In this document: piece after piece, positions 45,016 to 54,052 of the stretch
Layout of the letters: every line of letters starts with the position of its first letter
Position numbering within the stretch: position 1 is the stretch's first letter
Origin: CAYRFQ01 sp964423615
Lineage (GTDB): Bacteria; Planctomycetota; Planctomycetia; Gemmatales; Gemmataceae
Direction: 5' to 3'
Assembly: GCA_964423615.1 (NCBI GenBank)
Contig: CAYRFQ010000006.1
Span: forward strand, 62,001-126,000
DNA: 64,000 nt
Made by a program: the position numbers and the translations under genes
Notes under the pieces: model-generated
The model's database searches: none
Told to the model about the DNA's origin: nothing
The model's input: only the letters and a program-made list of their open reading frames with translations

Positions 45016-45507
45016 TGAGGTGCGGGAAACGTGCAGCGACCTCCCGCGACGGAATCGACTGTCGCGGGGACCAGACGCAGGGTCGATGGACCGCTTGGCT
45101 TTATTTAACGCCAGATTTCTGTTGCAATGTATATGTTGTTTGCTTGTTCAGTTTTTCCATTTTGTGGATATTGTCTGGCGGTTCCATTCTTATCACGTTT
45201 GCTTTGCTCAAGTTACCAGTTCCTCCTGTCTGTCTCATTCAATTCAGTTGAGCCTACAGCGCTCCTTTACTACATATCCCGCACGATTGATGTCACACCA
45301 AGCCAATCATTCCTGGATGGTCGACTTGTAAGTTGCTTCACAAACTGAAATCGCTAACTGGGCGATAACCTATCTGAACGTTGAGGACATCAGCGATTTC
45401 GAAATCGAAGTTGCTGAGAGTTAACGTGTAATTCTCGATGGACAATCTGGGGGTGGGAAATGGAATCTCACCCACATGTGCTCGTTATTCGTCAGGAGGA
45501 TGAATAG
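45016..45507. other. Intergenic, one hairpin
   Basis: AT-rich from about 45105 to 45240. A perfect 8-bp hairpin lies at 45043-45068 (see next entry). No gene is recognised. Confidence 0.4.
45043..45068 (+). terminator. Terminator-like hairpin after CAP gene
   Basis: CCCGCGAC / GTCGCGGG with a 10-base loop, 28 bases after the stop. No T tract follows, so this is uncertain. Confidence 0.45.
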
Positions 45508-45693
45508 ATGAACAAGCCGGTTGTTTTCTGGGGCCTATTGGTCGGATTTGCATTGTTGCTTGTGGGTTGTCAGTCGAGTTGTCCGGGAGGATGCTGTGGC
45601 GGGAGTTGCTCATCAAGTGCCGGGGATTCTGCGATTTCATCGCACAGTTTCCCGAGTTCACTCCCGACTCAGACGCATCCCGAACCTTATTGA
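45508..45693 (+). CDS. Small Cys-rich lipoprotein
   Basis: A 61-residue product with a strong AGGAGG site 8 bases before the ATG. The signal sequence ends in LLLVGC, a good lipobox with Cys21 as the lipidated residue. The mature part begins CQSSCPGGCCGGSCSSS: six cysteines within 14 residues, then Ser-rich. It is probably a surface lipoprotein of unknown role; small size and strong signals make it credible. Confidence 0.65.
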   Translation: MNKPVVFWGLLVGFALLLVGCQSSCPGGCCGGSCSSSAGDSAISSHSFPSSLPTQTHPEPY

Positions 45694-45789
45694 GAGGTGC
45701 TCGCGATTTGGGTTCATTTGTCCGCGCGGACGGCAATGGATGAAACCGCGAGAAAAATGCCAGTCATGGCTTTGGGAACGAACACGTTT

Positions 45790-45860
45790 GGGTGTGCTTC
45801 TGGATTGTGGGATTCTATGTTCGCCGTAGGTACACGCGAGCCGCGCATACCTACGATTCC
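45790..45860 (+). repeat. REP-like hairpin repeat, copy B (partner 32278-32349)
   Basis: GGGTGTGCTTCTG, then GGGATTCTATGTTCGCC, then the hairpin GTAGGTACACGCG-AGC-CGCGCATACCTAC (11 of 13 positions pair). Confidence 0.7.
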
Positions 45861-45868
45861 GAAAAAGT

Positions 45869-45926
45869 ACACGCAAGGGGTGTACGGATCAATGAGTGTC
45901 GTGTTTGTTCCGGTTCTTTGAGTTCT
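45869..45926 (+). repeat. Dispersed repeat, copy B (partner 21654-21712)
   Basis: Contains GGATCAATGAGTGTCGTGTT and GGTTCTTTGAGTTC, matching the minus strand of 21654-21712. Confidence 0.65.
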
Positions 45927-46050
45927 GTTATTTTTTGAAACCGCCAGTTTTCCCCTCATCCGCTGTGTCTCCCGGTTCGCTCAGGTTTGTCCTTTCCCCG
46001 CAAGCGGGACCCAGGACTTTGAGTTTAGTTCCTTGTGTTTCCACCCATGG

Positions 46051-47019
46051 CTAGGTTCTCTCACTCCTAAGGAGCTTACAAACCAAAACACGACACTTGT
46101 TGAGCCGGTTGCCCACAAGGAGCTTCTGTTCCTGGAGTTGGAGCGGTTTGGCCTGACCAACTCTGGCAAGGGGTTCGTCGGACAATCCCTTTGGTTTGGT
46201 GTGATTTTGCTTCGGGAGACGGATAATGGAACGCAACTTCGCATCTTTGTTTTGAGTTTTTCCACCAGTTGCGAGGAAAAAGCGACCATTCTTGCTACCA
46301 GCGTTTATGTTGGTCACTGGGTTGCTGTCGGCTGTGAATCTCGCCGTAGAAAGCCGCTGCCATTTTCCATCTTTATTGCAAATCCACCCGTTACCGAAGC
46401 TTGCCCGTCGGGCTTTTGTTGTCGAAATCCGGTTGCGGCGAAAATCTTCGATGAACGAGTAATAGCCGTGCAGTAACTTTCCGCTGGCGAGCGTTGAAAA
46501 CGTAACTAGATGCTTCCACTGCTTCTTGTTCGTGAGATAGAAGTAGGCTGCGTATGCGGTTCGCTTGCCGTTCGGCGCGGCGCGGATCAGAAAACGGCAC
46601 TTTTCTCCAACTTTCCAATCGTAATCGAAGAAGGATTGTCCTCCAGTCCCTTCTCCACCGAACCGCCGAACGCGAACGCCTTTTCCCTGAAACAGAACCT
46701 GTACCCTTCGGTCCTTGGGCGTTGCGTTGGGGTTGTTTTGCTTACCAGGATCCCAGACGGAGAACAGGATCACTTTCTTTCCATTCGCTAGCTCCTGCAT
46801 TCCGAAATAGCCCATGCGAAATCCACAGGCCATGAAGTAGGTTCCCTCAGCGGAAGATCCGACGATGGCTTCGGTGTAGAACGCACGGCCTTCCGGGGCA
46901 GGGTATCCCAAGTGAACTGAGCGACAAGCAATCCCTTTGAGACGTCTGTCGGCGTGAACGAAAGGGACAATCAGCAAGACCACCGCGAGACTGAAGACAA
47001 CATTGGTAACGGGCCGCAT
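46051..47019 (-). CDS. Exported DUF3472-type protein
   Basis: A 322-residue protein with a signal peptide (MRPVTNVVFSLAVVLLIVPF). The body matches the DUF3472 pattern: ACRSVHLGYPAPEG, GTYFMACGFRMGYFGMQE, VILFSVWDPG, then a second part YYSFIEDFRRN and RRASFGNGW. In that family a DUF5077 or similar sugar-binding region often precedes; here only the core is present. Its function is unknown but it is likely carbohydrate-related. It is divergent from the SASA esterase at 47128 over about 100 bases, suggesting shared regulation. Confidence 0.78.
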   Translation of the reverse strand: MRPVTNVVFSLAVVLLIVPFVHADRRLKGIACRSVHLGYPAPEGRAFYTEAIVGSSAEGTYFMACGFRMGYFGMQELANGKKVILFSVWDPGKQNNPNATPKDRRVQVLFQGKGVRVRRFGGEGTGGQSFFDYDWKVGEKCRFLIRAAPNGKRTAYAAYFYLTNKKQWKHLVTFSTLASGKLLHGYYSFIEDFRRNRISTTKARRASFGNGWICNKDGKWQRLSTARFTADSNPVTNINAGSKNGRFFLATGGKTQNKDAKLRSIIRLPKQNHTKPKGLSDEPLARVGQAKPLQLQEQKLLVGNRLNKCRVLVCKLLRSERT

Positions 47020-47127
47020 TGAGAGATTCCGTGTCGTTGGAGGAAAGGTTTGAAGACCGTAGCACCCAGAAGATCGTTGGACTACAATTCAAAACTGCGT
47101 GGTGTTTAGATGAAAGGAATTATAGCT

Positions 47128-48093
47128 ATGCTTCGTTTGTTTTTTGCCATAATCCTGTTATCGGTTTCGGCTTCTCCATCGTTTGGGGAGAGCGAAAAGC
47201 AGGGACCGATTCGAGTTTTCATCCTTGCCGGACAATCCAACATGGAAGGGCAGGCGGTTGTCGATCTCGATCATCCCAAGTACTACAACGGGGGCAAGGG
47301 CACTCTCCAATATCTCTTGCGGGATCCCAAGAAAGCGAAACGGTTTCGACACCTCCAAACGAAGGATGGGAAATGGGTCGTGCGAGACGATGTCTTCATC
47401 CGTTTTCGTACCAAACGAGGTGTTCGCAAAGGGGGATTGTCTATTGGATTCACAAGCTATCCCGGCAAACATCACTTCGGGCCGGAGTTGCAATTCGGCC
47501 ACGTTGTCGGCAATCACTTCCAAGAACCTGTCGTGTTGATCAAAACGGCCTGGGGCGGGAAAAGTCTTTTCCAGGATTTTCGTCCCCCGAGTTCGGGAGG
47601 CAAGGTGGGGGCCTACTACACGAAAATGGTGAACGAGATTCACGAAGCCTTGACTACCCTTGGTCAAGACTTTCCCCAGCTCAAAGGTCGACAATACGAA
47701 CTCACAGGATTCGTCTGGTTCCAAGGTTGGAACGACATGTTCAACACCAAGGCTCGTGCCGAGTATGAATCGAACCTTGCTCACCTCATTAGTGACATCC
47801 GCAAGGAACTGAAGCGTCCTCATCTTCCGTCTGTGATTGGCGAACTGGGTAACGGTGGTCCGAAAGCTAGCAAAAACATGCTTGATATCCGCCGTGCGCA
47901 AGCCGCGGTTGCCCGTCGTACTGAGTTCAAAGGGAGCGTCGCTTTCGTTGAAACCTCGTCGTTTGCCCGGCCTGCGAAAGAATCTCCGAACGTTGGTCAT
48001 GGGCATCATTGGTTTGGGAATGCGGAATCGTATTTTCTCATTGGTGATGCACTGGGACGAGGAATGGTGCGATTGTTGAAAACGGCGAAGTAG
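47128..48093 (+). CDS. Exported SASA-type carbohydrate esterase
   Basis: A 321-residue protein from the ATG at 47128 (AAAGGA 9 bases upstream; an in-frame ATG at 47110 is possible). Signal peptide LRLFFAIILLSVSASPSFG. SGNH/SASA family (sialate O-acetylesterase-like): FILAGQSNMEGQ (nucleophile Ser), IKTAWGGKSL (Gly block), FVWFQGWNDM (Asn block) and VGHGHHWFGNAESY (catalytic Asp/His region). It removes acetyl groups from sugars outside the cytoplasm. The divergent DUF3472 neighbour may act on the same substrate. Confidence 0.92.
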   Translation: MLRLFFAIILLSVSASPSFGESEKQGPIRVFILAGQSNMEGQAVVDLDHPKYYNGGKGTLQYLLRDPKKAKRFRHLQTKDGKWVVRDDVFIRFRTKRGVRKGGLSIGFTSYPGKHHFGPELQFGHVVGNHFQEPVVLIKTAWGGKSLFQDFRPPSSGGKVGAYYTKMVNEIHEALTTLGQDFPQLKGRQYELTGFVWFQGWNDMFNTKARAEYESNLAHLISDIRKELKRPHLPSVIGELGNGGPKASKNMLDIRRAQAAVARRTEFKGSVAFVETSSFARPAKESPNVGHGHHWFGNAESYFLIGDALGRGMVRLLKTAK

Positions 48094-48501
48094 CCAACAC
48101 ATTTTCGTCATGAAGACCATGGGCGGTCGGAGAAATACGGGTCGGCTTTCGGCTTTTTCAGCACGGAAGAGGCCCTTGATTGTAGCCGCCTGGCGTCCGC
48201 AGGCTACGAACAGCAAAGCAATGACTCTCCGTTCCCGTAGGATACGACCTGCTTGAGCGCGAGCGAACGCAAAGGCACACCCAAAAAATCCCAAGAGTGT
48301 GTCAGCTGTGTTTTCTTGTTGGCTTGTAGTTTCCGGCACACGGTAGTCAGTGGACGAACGATACTCGTTGGGCCTGCTATGCGGGATTGGGTACAGCTCG
48401 TCGTTAAAACCACTGTGTCTTCTGGCCGGTGTTGTTCCCAAGCTCGTTGTCACACCCTACAAAACTCCAGCAGCAATCTACTGGCGTTCCTGTGAATGAT
48501 T
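48094..48501. other. Intergenic, short repeat
   Basis: No gene. At 48246-48290 is CTTGAGCGCGAGCGAACGC followed by AAAGGCACAC, the partner of 29185-29227. Confidence 0.5.
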
Positions 48502-48772
48502 ATTTTGGAATTTCGACGATTTTTGTGAAAATGACACGCGTTCAATCCTATTGTAATATGAGGAGATGCGCACAAGGATGGCTGGAAAACTCGCAAACAA
48601 GCCATAATGGCGTTTTTTTTCGCAGGTCGTTTTCCATAAGATATTGATACATATAAGCATATGGAAATCGATAGGTGTCAAAAAGGCGCAAGAAAGGCAC
48701 AGGTTTACTACAAGTTTAGTGCAAGTTTAGCGCAGTTTTTTGTCATTTTTGGACCGGGTTTTGGCGGAAAGA
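48502..48772 (-). repeat. Dispersed ~280 bp repeat, copy B
   Basis: Inverted relative to copy A (14606-14888). The 11-base tandem is at 48685-48738 (about five units); the hairpin and the TCATTTTCACAAAAATCGTC block are conserved at the other end. It lies upstream of the ECF sigma gene. Confidence 0.7.
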
Positions 48773-48905
48773 TGAGGAGTCGGGGCCAGGCGGAGATCCG
48801 GGATCAATGGCCGGAGTTGAGCCTTCTCGTTCCAGATGCTAAATTAAGATTACTCTGCGTTATCGATTCTCGAGACGAGCTTACACCTCAAAGTGTCAAA
48901 TCCCG

Positions 48906-49481
48906 ATGGAAGACCAAGACATCACCAGGCTGGTGAGGCAAGCCAAGCAAGATATCGAAGCCCAAGAACGCCTCTTTCGGCTCGTCGAAGCTGAGTTTCG
49001 ACAAAGAGCCAACCACCAACTCAACCGAGAGGGCCAGGCCAGTTTGTTCGCGACCGATTTGGTCAACGAGGCGTTTCCAAAACTCATCAACGATCCAAAC
49101 CTTGAGATCGACAATCGCTTCGCGTTTTATCGACTTGCCTCCCGCGTGATGCGACAAATCCTGATCGACCATGCCAGAAAACGAATGGCTGAAAAAAGAG
49201 GTGGTCGCGAACAACCCGTTCATCTCGATCAAATCGACGAGCCGACCCAACGCAAGGGCCTAACCCCGTCGACCATATTGGCGATTCACGAAGCGCTGGA
49301 ATCGCTGACGACCGAGTCGGCCGTTCTGGCCGAAGTCGTGGAACTCCACTGTTTTGGTGGCTTCACGCTCTCCGAAATTGCCGAGTCACAGGGCATCCAC
49401 AAAGACAGCGTCAAACGTCGCTGGCGGTTAGCCAAGGTCTACTTGCAAAAGCACCTGGGCGATTTGGATGAAGGCAAGTGA
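48906..49481 (+). CDS. ECF sigma factor, planctomycete type
   Basis: A 191-residue RNA polymerase sigma factor of the ECF subfamily common in Planctomycetes (TIGR02999-like). Region 2 is visible as FATDLVNEAFPKL and FYRLASRVMRQILIDHAR, followed by KRMAEKRGG; region 4 as VVELHCFGGFTLSEIAESQG and HKDSVKRRWRLAKVYLQKHL, with the helix-turn-helix at TLSEIAESQGIHKDSVKRRW. It starts at the ATG with a weak ribosome-binding site. The next gene, 240 bases on, is a kinase with a ZAS-like zinc motif; such pairs are known in Planctomycetes and suggest phosphorylation- or zinc-linked control of the sigma factor. Confidence 0.95.
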   Translation: MEDQDITRLVRQAKQDIEAQERLFRLVEAEFRQRANHQLNREGQASLFATDLVNEAFPKLINDPNLEIDNRFAFYRLASRVMRQILIDHARKRMAEKRGGREQPVHLDQIDEPTQRKGLTPSTILAIHEALESLTTESAVLAEVVELHCFGGFTLSEIAESQGIHKDSVKRRWRLAKVYLQKHLGDLDEGK

Positions 49482-49716
49482 CGAACAAGATGGTCATCTT
49501 GAACCTCATTTCCTTTGCAACTGAAACTTGTGAAGCCTTCAACACAGCTTTGTTCCCTCGGGAAAGAGACAGAGATAGCTCTCTGTTGGCCCGATTCGAA
49601 AAAAAATTGTTCTTCAGCGCCCCCTTGGTTGCCGTTTTTACGCATAACAATTTGGCGTTTCTACACACGTCCAATTGCGAACCGTCAAAGCCTGAGTTCA
49701 ACCAAGGTGACCAGCC

Positions 49717-52700
49717 ATGGGAATTGCATCCTGTGTCCAAAGAGCCCAGAAGTATCCAACCGTCAAGCAAATCCAAGTTGGTAACCGGATCGGCGAAATC
49801 TGTTTGATTTCGGAGCTATTGATGGACGCGAAAAGACAATGTCCTGGACAGAATGTCTTACTCGAATTAGCCCAAGGGTTGTTACCCGCAACTGCCGTTG
49901 AAGAGATTCTTACGCACATCGACCAGTGCGACTTGTGTGGACAACGGATGGAGGCGATCCAAAAGTCGCAAACGCTTCCTGGCGATGAGCTTGGTAATCA
50001 TCCGATCGCTCTGCTCCACGACGCTCAACGCGCTGCCCGAACCCCTCCCCTGAAGGAGACCAGGGCGGGGAGTGTTGACGACACTCCTTCTTCCATGGGT
50101 TCTCTTGAATCCAGTCCCTTACACCCTCCTGCCACCATCGATTCCCTTGGGCCATACCGAATCCTGAAGAAACTCGGTGCCGGTGGGATGGGGGTCGTTT
50201 ACCTCGCCAAGGAGGAGGTCTTGCAGCGTACAGTTGCTTTGAAGGTCATGAAACCCGACTTGGCAAAACGGATCGATAGTCGAAAACGATTCATCCGCGA
50301 AGCCCAGATGGCCGCGCGACTTGTCCATGACAACATTGTCCCGATTTACGCCGTTGGCGAGGAACATGGCCTCCCGTATCTCGCCATGCCAGTGCTCAAA
50401 GGCAAATCCCTCTACGCGTTTCTCAAGCAACAAACTTCTTTCACGACGGCTCAAATCCTCCGTATCGGCAAACAAATCGCCCAAGGCCTCTTGGTTGCCC
50501 ACCACGCGGGAGTCATCCATCGAGACATAAAACCGAGCAATATTTGGTTGGAACCGGTCGGAGGGGGGCGTGTAAAGATTTTGGATTTCGGTCTGGCACG
50601 CTCCGTTTCGGATGATATTCACATTACCCAAAGCGGGTTTCTGATCGGAACCCCAGCCTACATGGCCCCCGAACAAGCGAAAAACCAAACCGTCAATCAT
50701 CGAGCGGATTTATTCAGCCTCGGCGTGGTCCTCTATCAGATGTGCACTGGGACCATACCATTCCAGGGCGAGAGCACGATGGCCCTTCTCATTGCCCTCA
50801 CTCAGGAGAACCCACGCCCAGTTCGAGAACTCAACCCCCAGATTCCCTCAGAACTCGGCAATCTCATCATGCAACTCTTGGCGAAGCAGCCTGCGAACCG
50901 TCCCCAATCCGCCCAAGCAGTTATCGACCAAATTAAGAGCGTTGAGTTGCAGGTTAGCCCGAAACAACGCCACCTGCGTCGAGAATCTTTCGAGACAATG
51001 GCCAGCGACCTCATTTCGCTCGACGCAAAACTCTCCACAGACACGATCCAGGCACAACGACGAACAGTCCGACGGACGAAGTCCCAAAAGAGTTTGTTGA
51101 GGCCGAATCGTTGGATAGTTCTCCTAGCTACCGGCGTCGTTTTCGTTGCCCTCCTCGTCTTTGGTTCCATGTTCATCTTTCGCGGAACTTACCGGACACC
51201 GAACGGGACCTTTGTCGTCGAAATCCACAATTCCAAGATCGAAGCGCGATTTCGAAACGGTAAGGTCTACTTGTATGATCGCAAAGGCCAGCTGAGATAT
51301 ACTCTTGATCCCGGAGAACGAAAGAAAGACGTCGAACCAGGGGAGTACCTCATCGATGTGAGAGGGGCCGATGGTCTGACATTGAGCACTAACCGGTTTA
51401 CGATCCAGGAAGGCCAACGTGTTGTTGTCCAGGTCACATTACGCCGGACCGTTCCTCCGATTACCCCACACGACCGCCTTGCCGCCGAGTATGCCCTCTC
51501 TGTGTGCGGAGTCGTTCGCGTCAATGGTGAGGACGAGGATATCCTTTCGGCCGAAGGACTACCTAAAGAGCCATTTCGTCTAACCGGCCTCAAGTTTCCA
51601 GAGTCGGCGACGTTCACCAAAGACGGACTGACTATCTTCGAGAAGTGTCAAAACTTGACCTATCTGAATTTCCGAGGAAACAACACGTTCGACGAAACCC
51701 TCAACCATTTCAAGCACTGCACCCAACTCAAAGAACTTGTGTTAGCCGACACTCTGGTGACAGATCTTGGCATCACGTACTTCAAGAATTGCCACGAACT
51801 TGAGCACCTCAACTTGTTTAACACCTCAGTCACCAACGAGGGGCTCGCTGAGTTGAAACACTGCAAGAAACTCAAAAAGCTATACTTGGGCGGTTACCCC
51901 ACCGACTCGCCTATTACCGATGCTGGATTGGCTCACTTCAAGGGCTGCGACGGACTGACACATCTTAGTTTAGCCGGCATCCCTCAAGTCACCGACCAGG
52001 GTTTGGCATACTTCCATAATTGTAAAAAGCTTAAATCTGTTGCCATTGTGAAAACAAAGATCACCGACGATGGGATAGCTTTTCTTCAAAATCGCAAAGA
52101 CTTGGAACAGTTAACCCTTGAAAGTTTGCCGATCACAGATAAAGGTCTTTGCCACTTTCAAAAGTTACAAACACTGACGACCCTGCAACTCGGTAGTCTT
52201 GACATAACCGACGCTGGCTTGGCGAACTTCCGTCGATGTCACAATCTGATGGAGTTGACCCTCGAACACCTACCCAAGATAAGCGACAAAGGACTACAAT
52301 ATTTTCATCTTCGAAAGCGACTTAAGTACCTTCGTTTGGCTCATGTCGATGTGACTGATGCTGGATTGGTTCCCTTCCAGGTGTGTGAACATATCCTCGA
52401 GCTTCACCTCGAGTCCCTTCCTGTAACCAAACAGGGACTGAAACATTTCCACAAAAACAAGCATTTACAACATTTATTCCTGGGTAAGTGCGGAGAAGTC
52501 GATGACCAGGCGATAGCATTCATCAAAGACTGCCAAGACCTTATGGGTCTTGGGTTGGCGCACACCAAGGTGAGTGACGGGATTGTTCCCCAAATCGAGA
52601 CGCTCGAGTACCTCACATCGCTTGATGTACGGAACACCAAATTTTCGAAGCAGGGGGCTTTGGCTGTGCATGCTGCCTTGCCGCTCTGTCACATTACCTG

Positions 52701-54000
52701 GAACGGTGGGATCATCGAAGGGGATCCAAGTGTTGACCGGTACGCGGCCACATACGTGCTATCCTGTGGCGGGGCAGTCACGATTAATGGCGAAGCCACC
52801 AGCATCTACAAGAGTGAAGATTTGCCTCTGGTGCCGTTCTGTCTCACAGGCTTTCACTTGGGGATCGGGTCCACCGCGTCAGACGAAGGTCTTGGCGTCT
52901 TTGAGGGTTGCGAACACCTGGCGAGTGTTAGCTTCGAAGGGAACACCAAAATAACCGATGTCGGATTGGCTCACTTTAGCAATTGCAAGTTGATCAAGGA
53001 GCTGTTGTTCAACAACTCCTCGTTGACCGATGATGGTCTGTCTCACTTCCGGAAATGCCAAGACTTACGAAAGCTCAGGTTGCTCAACACGCAGGTTACC
53101 GACAAAAGTCTCGCCCACTTTCGAGGCAGTGACAATCTGACCGAATTGTGGGTGGGTTGTTATCCCCAGGGCCGCTCAGACATAACAAACGTGGGACTCT
53201 CGAACTTCGAAGGTTGCACCAAACTCAAGGAGCTTGTGATCGAAGGTGCTCCTGGAGTCACTGACGCTGGGTTGCGCTACTTCCGGAACAATCAAGACAT
53301 AGAATTTCTCCACCTTGTCTGTTCCACTTTCACTCCTCAAGGGATTGCCCACTTCAAAGGTCTTGAGCATCTCGAAAGTTTGGGTCTTGAACGGCTACAA
53401 GATCCAGACAAGTGTTTGGCGACCTTTCGAGGGAGTAAGCATCTAAACCAACTCTTCCTCGGCGCAATGAATGCGACAGATGAAGGCCTGGCCAACTTCG
53501 AGGGATGCAAACAACTCCAACTCTTAAATCTTCATAGATTGCCGAACGTCACCGACAGAGGGTTGTTGTATTTCAAGGGCTGCAACGGCTTGAAAACACT
53601 CAACTTGACCGATCTCAAAGGAATCACCGACGCTGCGATGGTAAACTTCGAAAAGTGCCGACTGTTGACGGACCTCAAGTTGGTCAATCTGCAGATAACG
53701 CACGAAGGTTTAGCGAACTTCAAGAATTCTACTAAGCTAACGAATTTGGGGCTCGGAAGGTGTCATTGGATCGTGGACGAGGGTCTGGCTCACTTCCAAA
53801 ACTGCCAAAAACTACAGGCACTTGACCTGGCCAAGACCCAGGTCGGTGACTCTGGCTTACAATATCTCGAAAAATGCCAACGGCTGGAGACGATTCGACT
53901 CCAAGAAACGAAAGTCTCAGAGAAAGGTGTTGCGAGGTTGCAGAAAGCCTTGCCACGATGTTCGATCTCTTGGGACGGAGGCAACGTGGGCTCGAATTGA
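49717..54000 (+). CDS. Receptor Ser/Thr kinase with ZAS-like zinc motif and duplicated LRR ectodomain
   Basis: Up to 1427 residues. Two starts are possible: 49717 (AAGGTGA site) or 49822 (MDAKRQCPGQNVLLELAQG, closer to relatives). Zinc motif H67-x3-C71-x2-C74. Kinase domain about 145-410: GAGGMGVVYLAK, ALKVMK, H268-R-D270-IKPSN, D290-FGLARS, YMAPEQA. Transmembrane helix WIVLLATGVVFVALLVFGSM near 467-488. A short beta domain follows, then two copies of a module: YALSVCGVVRVNGE at ~590 and YVLSCGGAVTINGE at ~1012, each followed by 14 or more leucine-rich repeats of GLAxFxxCxxLxxLxL type. The kinase probably senses a surface ligand. It sits directly behind the ECF sigma gene. Confidence 0.93.
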   Translation: MGIASCVQRAQKYPTVKQIQVGNRIGEICLISELLMDAKRQCPGQNVLLELAQGLLPATAVEEILTHIDQCDLCGQRMEAIQKSQTLPGDELGNHPIALLHDAQRAARTPPLKETRAGSVDDTPSSMGSLESSPLHPPATIDSLGPYRILKKLGAGGMGVVYLAKEEVLQRTVALKVMKPDLAKRIDSRKRFIREAQMAARLVHDNIVPIYAVGEEHGLPYLAMPVLKGKSLYAFLKQQTSFTTAQILRIGKQIAQGLLVAHHAGVIHRDIKPSNIWLEPVGGGRVKILDFGLARSVSDDIHITQSGFLIGTPAYMAPEQAKNQTVNHRADLFSLGVVLYQMCTGTIPFQGESTMALLIALTQENPRPVRELNPQIPSELGNLIMQLLAKQPANRPQSAQAVIDQIKSVELQVSPKQRHLRRESFETMASDLISLDAKLSTDTIQAQRRTVRRTKSQKSLLRPNRWIVLLATGVVFVALLVFGSMFIFRGTYRTPNGTFVVEIHNSKIEARFRNGKVYLYDRKGQLRYTLDPGERKKDVEPGEYLIDVRGADGLTLSTNRFTIQEGQRVVVQVTLRRTVPPITPHDRLAAEYALSVCGVVRVNGEDEDILSAEGLPKEPFRLTGLKFPESATFTKDGLTIFEKCQNLTYLNFRGNNTFDETLNHFKHCTQLKELVLADTLVTDLGITYFKNCHELEHLNLFNTSVTNEGLAELKHCKKLKKLYLGGYPTDSPITDAGLAHFKGCDGLTHLSLAGIPQVTDQGLAYFHNCKKLKSVAIVKTKITDDGIAFLQNRKDLEQLTLESLPITDKGLCHFQKLQTLTTLQLGSLDITDAGLANFRRCHNLMELTLEHLPKISDKGLQYFHLRKRLKYLRLAHVDVTDAGLVPFQVCEHILELHLESLPVTKQGLKHFHKNKHLQHLFLGKCGEVDDQAIAFIKDCQDLMGLGLAHTKVSDGIVPQIETLEYLTSLDVRNTKFSKQGALAVHAALPLCHITWNGGIIEGDPSVDRYAATYVLSCGGAVTINGEATSIYKSEDLPLVPFCLTGFHLGIGSTASDEGLGVFEGCEHLASVSFEGNTKITDVGLAHFSNCKLIKELLFNNSSLTDDGLSHFRKCQDLRKLRLLNTQVTDKSLAHFRGSDNLTELWVGCYPQGRSDITNVGLSNFEGCTKLKELVIEGAPGVTDAGLRYFRNNQDIEFLHLVCSTFTPQGIAHFKGLEHLESLGLERLQDPDKCLATFRGSKHLNQLFLGAMNATDEGLANFEGCKQLQLLNLHRLPNVTDRGLLYFKGCNGLKTLNLTDLKGITDAAMVNFEKCRLLTDLKLVNLQITHEGLANFKNSTKLTNLGLGRCHWIVDEGLAHFQNCQKLQALDLAKTQVGDSGLQYLEKCQRLETIRLQETKVSEKGVARLQKALPRCSISWDGGNVGSN

Positions 54001-54052
54001 CGCGAGAAGACTGGCAGCTAAGAATGGCTGAGGAACGATCCTCGGATGTTCA

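Larger units (their letters stand above)
45694..46050. other. Intergenic with three dispersed repeats
   Basis: No gene. Within about 240 bases lie copies of three repeat families: the REP-like hairpin (45790-45860), the repeat shared with 21654-21712 (45869-45926), and the degenerate element shared with 1929 and 3391 (45974-46030). Confidence 0.6.

Noticed and set aside
47158..48453. 431-residue minus-strand open frame opposite the SASA esterase
   Set aside because: Overlaps a clear plus-strand esterase with signal peptide and catalytic motifs; no ribosome-binding site.
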